From Rhodospirillales bacterium (lineage in GTDB: Bacteria; Pseudomonadota; Alphaproteobacteria; Micavibrionales; Micavibrionaceae): DNA of 64,000 bases. The notes under the pieces are model-generated. The model was not told where the DNA came from. It did no database searches and was given only the letters and a program-made list of their open reading frames with translations. A program made the translations under genes and the position numbers. Where the stretch lies: the NCBI GenBank assembly GCA_020638155.1, contig JACKJB010000006.1:62001-126000 (forward strand), read 5' to 3'. Shown in pieces: positions 34,425 to 42,412 of the stretch; position 1 is the first letter of the stretch; each line of letters starts with the position of its first letter.

Positions 34425-35378
34425 TTGAAAAAAGACACGATAAAGCCGCCCGTTCACCAAGGGATTTTGACCAGAATTAAAATGCTGCTCGAGCGGCACC
34501 GTCTCGGTGAACTGCTTGTCCTTAAAGGGCAATTGACACCGCACGAACTGCGGATCGCCCTGTCCCAGCAGAAGGCGCAAGGGGCGCATCTGGGCCGTAT
34601 CCTTGTTGAAAACCAGATGATTTCCCGCCGGGCGCTTTATAAGACACTGGCCGAACAAACCACGATGCGCTGCATGATCGCGGCCCTGGGGATGTTCCTG
34701 ACCGTTTCCAGTTTTGGCATCAAGCCGGCCCGGGCCGGGTCGATCAAAGACGTCCCGGCGCAGATGCGGCTTGCGAGCACCGCCAACACCGCCTTTACCC
34801 CGGTCAAGAGTTACCCGCCGCTTTTCGGATCGGAAGAGCGCGCGTCAACCAATCTGGAGCCGTTCACAAAATGGACCGGGATGTTCAAACGTTTTGATGC
34901 GGCGATGGATCAGCCGAACGGCAAGAAAGTTATTTCCGCATGGCAACGCCAGATCAGCAATTACCAGAGCCTGCCGCTGGAGCAGATGGCCAAACGCGTA
35001 AACGCCTATATCAACGACCAGAAATATATTCTTGATAACCGCAATTACGGCCAGAGCGATTACTGGTCAACGCCGATTGAGTTTTTCGAGCGCGGCGGGG
35101 ACTGCGAAGATTTCGCGATTGCCAAATATGTTTCCCTGCGCGCCCTGGGCGTTCCTGAAGAGCGGCTGCGCGTGGCGATCGTCCATGACCTGAAAAAAGA
35201 TATCCCGCATGCGGTGCTGGTTGTTTACACCGACAGCGGCGCGCTTATTCTTGATAACCAGAATGAGCGGGTTGAAAACGCGGCGCAGGTTACGCGGTAC
35301 AAACCGATCTTTACGATCAACCGCAATGCCTGGTGGCTGCATACCAAGCCGAGCGCAACGGTGCTGGCAAGCCGGTAG
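34425..35378 (+). CDS. LapG-like transglutaminase-fold cysteine protease with N-terminal MshEN motifs
   Basis: About 317 residues from the TTG at 34425 (GAGGG eight bases upstream). Residues 26-49 (RLGELLVLKG ... ALSQQ) and 55-78 (HLGRILVENQ ... TLAEQ), with a five-residue spacer, match the tandem 24-residue MshEN motif known to bind c-di-GMP in GspE/MshE-type ATPases. A hydrophobic segment (about 83-100) then leads to a periplasmic BTLCP domain with the C227 (GGDCEDFAIAKY), H262 (PHAVLVV) and D277 (LDNQ) triad. LapG proteases release adhesins when c-di-GMP falls. Here sensor and protease seem joined in one chain. Confidence 0.85.
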   Translation: MKKDTIKPPVHQGILTRIKMLLERHRLGELLVLKGQLTPHELRIALSQQKAQGAHLGRILVENQMISRRALYKTLAEQTTMRCMIAALGMFLTVSSFGIKPARAGSIKDVPAQMRLASTANTAFTPVKSYPPLFGSEERASTNLEPFTKWTGMFKRFDAAMDQPNGKKVISAWQRQISNYQSLPLEQMAKRVNAYINDQKYILDNRNYGQSDYWSTPIEFFERGGDCEDFAIAKYVSLRALGVPEERLRVAIVHDLKKDIPHAVLVVYTDSGALILDNQNERVENAAQVTRYKPIFTINRNAWWLHTKPSATVLASR

Positions 35379-35412
35379 GGAAGAGAGAGTTTCTCCAATC
35401 ACAGAGAAAGAG

Positions 35413-35449
35413 AGCGGTCAGAAGGGCTGTAAGGCAACTGGCCGCTTTT
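35413..35449 (+). terminator. Rho-independent terminator
   Basis: AGCGGTCAG pairs with CTGGCCGCT (one wobble) across a 16-base loop, followed by TTTT. It closes the LapG-like gene. Confidence 0.65.
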
Positions 35450-35464
35450 CATTTACAACATCCT

Positions 35465-35749
35465 TCAGCGGTTTGACGGCACTGACAGCTTCAATTGTTC
35501 TGCTTTTTGCTTCAGTTCATCTTGTAACACAAATTCATAGCCGTGCTCTCTGAAGACTTCACGGACAACTTCTATCGGGGCATCAACAATACCGTCAGAA
35601 TATTCTGTATTTACAAGACGCGTTTGCCGGTCATTTTCGGGCTTAATCCAGAGAACATTTTTGGTCCACATATATTTATTATCTGTGACCGCAATAAAAA
35701 AGTGGCGGCGTGCATCGACGGGGGGCTTATTATTTTCTTCCAATGACAT
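35465..35749 (-). CDS. Small protein of unknown function
   Basis: A 94-residue soluble protein with GGAG upstream of the ATG at 35749. A short strand-rich N-terminal half (HFFIAVTDNKYMWTKNVLWI) is followed by a helical part (APIEVVREVFREHGYEFVLQDELKQKAEQL). I recognise no family. It lies between the LapG-like gene and pyruvate kinase. Confidence 0.55.
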   Translation of the reverse strand: MSLEENNKPPVDARRHFFIAVTDNKYMWTKNVLWIKPENDRQTRLVNTEYSDGIVDAPIEVVREVFREHGYEFVLQDELKQKAEQLKLSVPSNR

Positions 35750-35821
35750 GATCTGTGCGCTCCATTTCTATTTTTATGAAAAAATAGCAAGTGTATTATG
35801 ATATGTCAATATGCTCCGCTT

Positions 35822-37261
35822 TTACTCAACCCAGGACACACGCAAAACGTTGGTGCTGCCCGGTGTGCCGAACGGAACACCGGCAGTCAGGACCAGGCGG
35901 TCACCTTTTTTGGCGAGTTTGTAATCCAGCGCGATAGAGGCCGCTTTTTTCACGGCGCTGCCGGTATCGGTCACATCGGTCACATGCACGGCATGAATCC
36001 CGTAGGACAGGCACAGCCGCCGGGCGACATTGTGATTTTGCGTCAGGCATAAAATCGGGCGGCCCGGACGCTGGCGCGCGGTGCGCAGCGCCGTTGATCC
36101 CGATGTCGTATAGGTCGCGATACAGGCTGCGCGGACATCACGGGCCACATAATAAGCCGCCGTGGTAATGGCATCGGATGAATCGGATTCGGTTTCCAGC
36201 TCGTCCGCTTCGATAAAGCGGCGGTATACTTCAGTGCCTTCTGTGCTTTCGCAGATCCGGTCCATAATAGAGACCGCTTCGAGCGGGTATTTCCCGGCAG
36301 CGGTTTCAGCGGACAGCATGACCGCATCGGTGCCGTCATAAACGGCGGTTGCCACGTCCGACGCTTCGGCGCGGGTCGGGGCCGGGCTTTCGATCATCGA
36401 TTCCAGCATCTGGGTTGCGACAATGATCGGCTTACCGGCATGGCGCACCTGGCGGACGATCCGCTTTTGCACCGCCGGGACTTCTTCCGGCGGAATCTCG
36501 ACACCGAGATCGCCTCTGGCCAGCATGATGCCGTCCACAAAATCCATGATTTCATCAAAATGCTTCAGCGCGCTCGGCTTTTCGATCTTGGCCATCAGGG
36601 CCGCCTTACCGCCGACCAGCTTGCGGGCCTCGGCGACGTCTTCGGGCTTTTGCACGAAAGACAGGGCAACCCAGTCCACGCCCATCCCCAGCGCCGCGGT
36701 CAAATCCTTACGGTCTTTTGCCGTCAGCGCCGCGATCGGCAGGACCACGCCCGGCACGTTCACGCCTTTATTATTAGAGAGCTTGACCCCGGCAATCACT
36801 TTGGCGCTCAGATAGTCTTTTCCCTTGCCGGTAATTTCCATCCGGACCTTACCGTCATCCATTAAGATGTGATCGCCTTTTTTGAGCACCTTGATGATTT
36901 CCGGGTGCGGCAGGTTCACACGCGTCTCATCGCCTTCGGCTTTATCAAGATCAAGGCGGAAGGCCATGTTCTTTTTCAGTTCGATCGACCCGTCTTTAAA
37001 TTTACCGACGCGGAGCTTGGGGCCCTGCAGGTCGGCGATAATCCCGACGGGCACTGAAAATTCCTTTTCCATCGCGCGGATAAAATTAACCCGCTCCTGA
37101 TGATCTTCATGTGTACCGTGTGAGAAGTTGAGGCGGAAGACATCGACGCCCGCTTTGAATAATTTGCGGATCATCTCCTGCGAGCTGGAGGCCGGGCCGA
37201 GCGTCGCGACAATTTTTGTCTGGCGTTTACGCTGTAAATTCTGGTGCTTTTTCCCTGTCAT
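35822..37261 (-). CDS. pyk: Pyruvate kinase
   Basis: Final ATP-forming step of glycolysis, phosphoenolpyruvate to pyruvate. 479 residues, normal length. It shows RQTKIVATLGPASSS, FRLNFSHGTHEDH, the signature IEKPSALKHFDEIMDFVDGIMLARGDLGVEIP and the MLSAETAAGKYP segment. A C-terminal allosteric domain is present. Two tandem copies of AAGTGTGTAT (minus strand) lie within 40 bases of the start and could be promoter or leader elements. Confidence 0.96.
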   Translation of the reverse strand: MTGKKHQNLQRKRQTKIVATLGPASSSQEMIRKLFKAGVDVFRLNFSHGTHEDHQERVNFIRAMEKEFSVPVGIIADLQGPKLRVGKFKDGSIELKKNMAFRLDLDKAEGDETRVNLPHPEIIKVLKKGDHILMDDGKVRMEITGKGKDYLSAKVIAGVKLSNNKGVNVPGVVLPIAALTAKDRKDLTAALGMGVDWVALSFVQKPEDVAEARKLVGGKAALMAKIEKPSALKHFDEIMDFVDGIMLARGDLGVEIPPEEVPAVQKRIVRQVRHAGKPIIVATQMLESMIESPAPTRAEASDVATAVYDGTDAVMLSAETAAGKYPLEAVSIMDRICESTEGTEVYRRFIEADELETESDSSDAITTAAYYVARDVRAACIATYTTSGSTALRTARQRPGRPILCLTQNHNVARRLCLSYGIHAVHVTDVTDTGSAVKKAASIALDYKLAKKGDRLVLTAGVPFGTPGSTNVLRVSWVE

Positions 37262-37662
37262 GGATCATCCCTCTATATACACACTTCATACACACTTGAC
37301 CGCACTTATGATCGGGCTTTTAGCACAGCAGGGCGCGATCGTCACGAATAAAGAGGGGGCAGATCCGAGGGAAAATTTTTTCATTTTCAGGGTTGTGATG
37401 CGTTGTCTGATTCGCCAAGCGATTCTTTTTTGCTGCAATAGCGCACTCAGACCGCGTTAGGGCAATTTCGGGACCGCCCGCACCGTCGGTTCCGCCACCA
37501 GGACAACACCATAATATTTTCCGTAGCCCTGTAACAGGATTACTTTTTCACACGTGGATAAGTCGGTTTATGATCCGGATTCATCATAGGAATTTCAGGC
37601 ATTTGCGTGGTATTTCTATGCTGGTTTTGGGGCCAATAGGAATATGGTCATATCGACAGCAC

Positions 37663-37710
37663 CCACGATATCTAGTAGGGTGTAGGAGCAATAACCGCAA
37701 CGGATAGTGT
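37663..37710 (+). promoter_or_regulatory. Candidate tandem NrdR boxes before nrdA
   Basis: Sites at 37663-37678 and 37695-37710 each match 11 of 16 positions of the NrdR consensus ACACWATATATWGTGT. They are 16 bases apart, so their centres are 32 bp apart, the usual paired arrangement of NrdR sites. Each site is individually weak. Confidence 0.45.
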
Positions 37711-37712
37711 TT

Positions 37713-37756
37713 TTATCCACATCTATCCACACCCACATAATCACACCTGTGTATAA
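37713..37756. promoter_or_regulatory. DnaA box cluster before nrdA
   Basis: TTATCCACA (37713-37721, perfect), CTATCCACA (37723-37731, one mismatch) and TGTGTATAA (37748-37756, minus-strand TTATACACA) lie within 44 bases, 28 bases before the nrdA start. Confidence 0.6.
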
Positions 37757-37784
37757 CTGTATCTACCGCTTCGAGGAGTAGGGA

Positions 37785-39635
37785 ATGTTCGATGTCGCGC
37801 AAATGGAAAGAGGGAACCGGATCCAAATTGACCGGTCCCGGGATCAATATCTAACGGAGTTTGGCAAAGCCACACTGCAGGACCGTTATCTGCTGCCGGA
37901 AGAATCTTTCCAGGATTTATTTGCGCGCCCTGCTATGTATTATGGCGATGACAGCGCCCATGCCCAGCGTATTTATGATTATATGTCGAATTTATGGTTT
38001 ATGCCGGCGACGCCGATCCTGTCCAATGGCGGCACCAATCGCGGCCTGCCGATTTCCTGCTTCCTGAACGAAACACAAGATAGCCTTGAGGATATCGTTG
38101 CGCTGTGGAATGAGAATGTCTGGCTGGCCAGCCTGGGCGGCGGGATCGGGTCTTACTGGGGCAATGTCCGCTCTATCGGTGAAAAAGTCGGCCGCAACGG
38201 CAAAACATCAGGCATTGTGCCGTTCATCCGCGTGATGGATTCCCTGACGCTGGCGATTTCCCAAGGGTCCTTGCGCCGGGGCAGCGCCGCGATTTACCTG
38301 CCGATCTGGCACCCTGAAATTGAAGAGTTTATCGAAATGCGCCGCCCGACCGGCGGTGATCCGAACCGGAAAGCCCTGAACCTGCATCAGGGTGTGCTGG
38401 TCACCAACCGCTTTATGGAAGCCGTTGAAAATGACGAGGAATGGGCGCTGAAAAGCCCGAAAGACAATCATGTCGTTGACCGCGTCAAAGCCCGCGATCT
38501 CTGGATCCGTCTGCTGACGGCCCGGATTGAAACCGGCGAGCCGTACATTATTTATATCGACCATGTGAACGATCATATGCCGGAACATCACAAAATGGCC
38601 GGACTGACCGTTAAAATGTCTAACCTGTGCTCGGAAATCACCTTGCCGACCGGTCGCGATCATTTAGACAATGACCGGACCGCCGTGTGCTGCCTGTCCT
38701 CGCTGAACCTTGATAAGTTCGAAGAATGGCAGGATCACCCGACCTTTATCGAAGACGTCATGCGCTTCCTTGATAACGTCCTGAGCGACTTTATCAGTAA
38801 AGCGCCGGATTCGATGGCCCGCGCAAAATATTCTGCAATGCGTGAGCGCTCTGTCGGTCTTGGTGTCATGGGCTATCACTCCTTCCTGCAATCCAAGATG
38901 ATCCCGATGGAATCCGTCATGGCCAAAGTCTGGAACCGCCGGATGTTCCAGCACATTAAACGCCAGGCCGATGATGCGTCGATCAAGCTGGCGCAGGAAC
39001 GCGGCGCCTGCCCGGATGCGGCGGACTTTAATATCATGGAACGGTTTTCCAACAAGATGGCGATTGCGCCGACCGCGTCGATCTCGATCATTTGCGGTGG
39101 ATCGTCTCCGGGGATCGAGCCGAATGCGGCCAATGCCTACACCCACAAAACCCTGTCCGGTTCTTTCCCGGTACGGAACAAATACCTTGAACAGCTGCTG
39201 GAAGAAAAAGGGCAGAATACCGATGATATCTGGAGCTCGATCTTCACCAATGAAGGGTCGGTCCAGCATCTTGATTTCCTGAGCCAGGATGAAAAAGACG
39301 TGTTTAAAACCGCGTTTGAAATCGACCAACGCTGGCTGATCGAACATGCTGGCGACCGCGCGCCGTTTATCTGCCAGGCGCAGAGCCTGAACGTGTTCCT
39401 GCCGGCTAACGTGCACAAATCAGACCTGCACCGGATTCACTGGGAAGCCTGGAAGAAGGGTGTGAAGAGCCTTTATTACTGCCGCTCCAAATCGATCCAG
39501 CGTGCGGAAAGCGATGCCAGCTGGAAACGCAGCCAATTGCTCGGTGCCGAGCCGCATGGCAACCGCGATCCTGAATTGCCGGAAGTCGCGCGCCAGGAAG
39601 AAAACCAGTATGAGGAATGCCTGGCCTGCCAATAA
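37785..39635 (+). CDS. nrdA: Ribonucleoside-diphosphate reductase alpha subunit
   Basis: Reduces ribonucleoside diphosphates to deoxy forms. 616 residues, about 140 fewer than E. coli NrdA, mainly because the N-terminal ATP-cone is absent. Active-site parts are GLPISCFLN (redox Cys), MSNLCSEITLP (Asn, radical Cys and Glu), AVCCLSSLNL (second redox Cys), PTASISIICGGSSPGIEP and the paired tyrosines in SLYYCRS. The C-terminal ECLACQ is the swinging CxxC arm. Without an ATP-cone here or visibly in NrdB, overall dATP control should differ from E. coli. Confidence 0.95.
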   Translation: MFDVAQMERGNRIQIDRSRDQYLTEFGKATLQDRYLLPEESFQDLFARPAMYYGDDSAHAQRIYDYMSNLWFMPATPILSNGGTNRGLPISCFLNETQDSLEDIVALWNENVWLASLGGGIGSYWGNVRSIGEKVGRNGKTSGIVPFIRVMDSLTLAISQGSLRRGSAAIYLPIWHPEIEEFIEMRRPTGGDPNRKALNLHQGVLVTNRFMEAVENDEEWALKSPKDNHVVDRVKARDLWIRLLTARIETGEPYIIYIDHVNDHMPEHHKMAGLTVKMSNLCSEITLPTGRDHLDNDRTAVCCLSSLNLDKFEEWQDHPTFIEDVMRFLDNVLSDFISKAPDSMARAKYSAMRERSVGLGVMGYHSFLQSKMIPMESVMAKVWNRRMFQHIKRQADDASIKLAQERGACPDAADFNIMERFSNKMAIAPTASISIICGGSSPGIEPNAANAYTHKTLSGSFPVRNKYLEQLLEEKGQNTDDIWSSIFTNEGSVQHLDFLSQDEKDVFKTAFEIDQRWLIEHAGDRAPFICQAQSLNVFLPANVHKSDLHRIHWEAWKKGVKSLYYCRSKSIQRAESDASWKRSQLLGAEPHGNRDPELPEVARQEENQYEECLACQ

Positions 39636-39655
39636 GCACCACCACGATCACAACA

Positions 39656-39683
39656 AAAAGGGGCCGCCTTGCGCCCCTTTTTT
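39656..39683. terminator. Bidirectional terminator after nrdA
   Basis: AAAAGGGGC and GCCCCTTTT form a 9-bp stem with an 8-base loop, A-rich on one side and T-rich on the other. It can serve nrdA and the convergent gene. Confidence 0.8.
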
Positions 39684-39693
39684 ATTGCCGGTT

Positions 39694-40806
39694 TTACCGT
39701 GGTGATGGCGGCGGGGTATGCGGTACAGATGACGGCACGCGCTCAAGACGGCGGAACAGGTTATTGGCCTGCCTTTGCCAGTAACCGCGCAGCCAGTCCG
39801 CACAGGCACCGCCGCCTTTATAGCGTTCTTCATATGCGCTCACATCCATCTGCGCCAATGTCTGGTCAACATAGGCTTTCAGGGATTTCACATCGGTGCA
39901 GTGCTCTTCCTGCCGCTTGAATAATGTCCGGCGTATATCATCGAATAACTCGAGCGCAATCGAGCGGATCGGCGTATCGGTCAACCCTGTATCGTTTTTA
40001 ATCTGCACTTCATAAGTTTGCCCGGCCAGACTGGCAAAGTGCAGTCCCTGGAATGCCCTGCTGAATTCCCGGAACAAGTCCTGACCCGATTTTACCGGGC
40101 TGCTTTGTGCCGCAGAGGACTCCAGCAGCGGCGGCCATATTTTCGGATAAACCCGCGGCTCGGTCCCTTTGGCGGGGAGGCTCCACCAATAACGGAACCC
40201 CTTATCCCACCAGTCCCAGAATTTTTCTTTGCGGGTTTGCGGTTCCTTTTTCTCGGGCTGGCGCGCCGCTTTCATGAATTGTTCGGTATAAGCGCCGGGC
40301 GCGATCGCTTCATAGGCCGCACGGATGTCATTGGAAAAGGTCTGCAGGACCTGCGCAGAATAAACCTGCAATGTTCTAACGGCAATTGAGCGCTCCCGCG
40401 GGTTAATCTTGCTCATCACCGGGTCCTGTAACACAGGCTGCGCGAGAACCTGACGGTCCATCAGCAACATCAGAAGCTGCGCATCCGCGAGAGCCGATAA
40501 GCGGCCATGATCGTAATCTTCGGGATTTTCTTCCGGCGGCTCGTAATCCTGCAACAGGTCAATCTCGCAAATATCTTCCAGCCGCTTTCCCTGCTGCAAA
40601 AGCGTTAAAGCCTGCCGCAGGTTTTCTTCGACTTTAACGCCCATCATCTGGCAGATTGCCTCGATAATATGCGGTTCATCGACCGGCGGCACCATGTTCC
40701 AGATCCCGTGCGGCGCATGGCGGCGGAAATCATGGCAAAACATATCTTCTATCTGTTTAAGAGCCTGTTCGCGGCCCTGCTGGAACGGGGTTTTATCGCT
40801 CATCAT
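39694..40806 (-). CDS. Protein of unknown function
   Basis: A 370-residue soluble protein, mostly helical and rich in Gln, Arg and Trp (EKFWDWWDKGFRYWWSLPAKG near the middle). The start has two adjacent ATGs with AGGGA upstream. The C-terminal tail is Pro/Ser-rich. No signal peptide, membrane segment or known motif is visible. It is convergent with nrdA across a shared terminator. Confidence 0.65.
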   Translation of the reverse strand: MMSDKTPFQQGREQALKQIEDMFCHDFRRHAPHGIWNMVPPVDEPHIIEAICQMMGVKVEENLRQALTLLQQGKRLEDICEIDLLQDYEPPEENPEDYDHGRLSALADAQLLMLLMDRQVLAQPVLQDPVMSKINPRERSIAVRTLQVYSAQVLQTFSNDIRAAYEAIAPGAYTEQFMKAARQPEKKEPQTRKEKFWDWWDKGFRYWWSLPAKGTEPRVYPKIWPPLLESSAAQSSPVKSGQDLFREFSRAFQGLHFASLAGQTYEVQIKNDTGLTDTPIRSIALELFDDIRRTLFKRQEEHCTDVKSLKAYVDQTLAQMDVSAYEERYKGGGACADWLRGYWQRQANNLFRRLERVPSSVPHTPPPSPR

Positions 40807-40997
40807 ATTATGTCCCTGTTTGCTGCTGCTCTTGCCGCAAGCACACTAATCACCTAAATTTTTTATTTAAAAGGAAATCGGCCCGATATAATCACAGATC
40901 CGGCCTGTTTCCCAGAAAAAATTTTCATATCATTTTGTAACCGGGCGATACTCAGAACCGAATTTATAAGCAGGACAACCAAAAAGGATATAAAGCC

Positions 40998-41525
40998 ATG
41001 AAAAATCCCGGATTAATCGTGATCGCCGCAGCAGGTCTTCTGACCGGCGCGCTGCTGGCCTCGCAGACAGCCTATAGCGGAGAAGAGACAATGAAAAAAG
41101 AGCCTAAAGCGCTGACCTCGATGCAGCAATATGTCACCCGGCATGACGGCACGGAGCCGGCCTTTAACAACGAATACTGGGATAATCACGAGCCGGGAAT
41201 TTATGTCGATGTCGTCTCCGGGGAGCCGCTTTTTTCCTCGCTCGATAAATTTGATTCCGGCAGCGGCTGGCCCAGCTTTACCAAGCCGATCCAGCAAAGC
41301 GCCGTCGCCGAGCATGAAGATAACAAGCTGCTGATGAGCCGCACCGAAGTCCGGTCCAGCGATTCAGATTCCCATCTCGGCCATGTTTTCGCGGACGGCC
41401 CTAAAGAGAAAGGCGGGATGCGGTACTGCATCAATTCCGCCGCGCTGCGCTTCATCCATAAAGACGATCTTGAAAAAGAAGGTTACGGCGAGTATCGGGC
41501 GCTGTTTGAAGATGAAGCTGAATAG
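40998..41525 (+). CDS. msrB: Exported methionine (R)-S-oxide reductase
   Basis: Repairs methionine-R-sulfoxide in proteins. 175 residues including an N-terminal hydrophobic signal (LIVIAAAGLLTGALLASQTAYS), which predicts periplasmic action. The MsrB core has FDSGSGWPSFTKPI, SDSHLGHVFADGP and the catalytic cysteine in MRYCINSAALRFI. The zinc-binding CxxC pairs of many MsrB proteins are absent. AAAAGGAT precedes the ATG. Confidence 0.93.
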   Translation: MKNPGLIVIAAAGLLTGALLASQTAYSGEETMKKEPKALTSMQQYVTRHDGTEPAFNNEYWDNHEPGIYVDVVSGEPLFSSLDKFDSGSGWPSFTKPIQQSAVAEHEDNKLLMSRTEVRSSDSDSHLGHVFADGPKEKGGMRYCINSAALRFIHKDDLEKEGYGEYRALFEDEAE

Positions 41526-41564
41526 GCCCCCAACAAAATTGCCATAATCATAAAAACTGTTTAT

Positions 41565-41599
41565 ACCTGTCCTGTACCCCGATACAGGACAGGTTTTTT
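41565..41599 (+). terminator. Long hairpin with T run ending at the next start codon
   Basis: ACCTGTCCTGTA (41565-41576) and TACAGGACAGGT (41583-41594) form a 12-bp perfect stem with a six-base loop, followed by six T residues that end directly at the ATG at 41600. It looks like a terminator for msrB. Its 3' arm contains AGGACAGG, the only Shine-Dalgarno-like sequence for the next gene. Confidence 0.75.
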
Positions 41600-42142
41600 A
41601 TGACTCAGACTGCTCTTGATCCCGCTTTTATCGCCGCCCTGGAGCAATCCTGGTGCTATGAGACCTGCTGGGACGGCTGCAAGCCGGATTATGACGGCAC
41701 CAATCCCGCATTGGGCCAGTGCTTTGTCAGTACCCTCATCGCCTGGGCGATCCGCGGTTATCAGGACGAGATCGTGCCCAGCCTTGTTTACGAGCCGCAG
41801 GCCCCGACCCACAAACCGGCATGGCATTTCTATCTGGAGCAGACCGGTCCGGCCGCGCAGAAGACCGCCATCGACCTGACACGCCGGCAGTTTGCCGCCG
41901 GCAGCCGCATCGAAGAATGCCGTGAAGGTCATCCGGATCACAATAGGATGGTTTATCATTCCGTTTTTGAAGCCAGAGAGGGCGCAAGCCTTGCACACCG
42001 GCTCGGTGTGCTGCTGTCCCGTCTCAGGGAAAACGGTTTTGATGCCGGGCTTCATCCGCCCGATATCCTGTCCCGGCTGGCGAAAATATTCTCTTATGCC
42101 AAAGCTTTACCGGCGCCCCCTCCCGCCGGTCCGTCTTTATAA
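41600..42142 (+). CDS. YunG-like protein
   Basis: A 180-residue soluble protein resembling the YunG family. Features are SWCYETCWDG near the N-terminus, NPALGQCFVSTLIAWAI with the conserved Gln-Cys, PAWHFYLEQ with a histidine, and IDLTRRQF. This Cys-His-Asp order recalls the papain/transglutaminase-like fold of YunG, but activity is unproven. The only ribosome site lies inside the preceding hairpin, so expression may depend on that structure. Confidence 0.6.
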   Translation: MTQTALDPAFIAALEQSWCYETCWDGCKPDYDGTNPALGQCFVSTLIAWAIRGYQDEIVPSLVYEPQAPTHKPAWHFYLEQTGPAAQKTAIDLTRRQFAAGSRIEECREGHPDHNRMVYHSVFEAREGASLAHRLGVLLSRLRENGFDAGLHPPDILSRLAKIFSYAKALPAPPPAGPSL

Positions 42143-42191
42143 AAACTGTCCCCTAAAAAACGCGTCCGGCTTGTGATTGGATCTTCACGAG

Positions 42192-42207
42192 ACACTATAT
42201 ATTGTGT
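42192..42207. promoter_or_regulatory. NrdR box upstream of nrdB
   Basis: ACACTATATATTGTGT matches the NrdR consensus ACACWATATATWGTGT at all 16 positions. A shorter partial palindrome, CACAATATGTG, follows at 42225-42235. The site is about 205 bases before the nrdB ATG. Confidence 0.85.
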
Positions 42208-42412
42208 ATATTGTTTATTGTTATCACAATATGTGCCGATTTCCGGTTCATATGCTCCCGATCATTAACCGCCCCCACCTGTTCTTTATTGTGGACGAAT
42301 CGCCTAAAAGACTCGGCCTGCTTCTGCAGGATATTAAACTGGGGGCGTTGGGAATCGGTTATTGCAAACTATACAACGGTTAGATGGAATCAAATTTAAA
42401 GGAGTAACGATC

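Larger units (their letters stand above)
37262..37784. promoter_or_regulatory. 523-bp control region between pyk and nrdA
   Basis: No convincing gene. Near pyk it has a direct repeat ATACACACTT at 37277 and 37288. Toward nrdA it has two candidate NrdR boxes and a cluster of DnaA-type boxes, then GAGGAG 10 bases before the nrdA ATG. A further DnaA-like site, CGTGGATAA, is at 37554-37562. Confidence 0.6.

Noticed and set aside
37663..37756. Replication origin
   Set aside because: DnaA boxes are few and directly precede nrdA; no dnaA, parA or hemE gene and no clear unwinding element nearby. Promoter control is simpler.
38664..39416. 250-codon frame opposite nrdA
   Set aside because: Antisense of a certain enzyme gene, with no ribosome site or motif.
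42177..42383. 68-codon frame over the nrdB control region
   Set aside because: Covers the NrdR site, lacks a ribosome site and is aromatic-rich by chance in AT-rich DNA.
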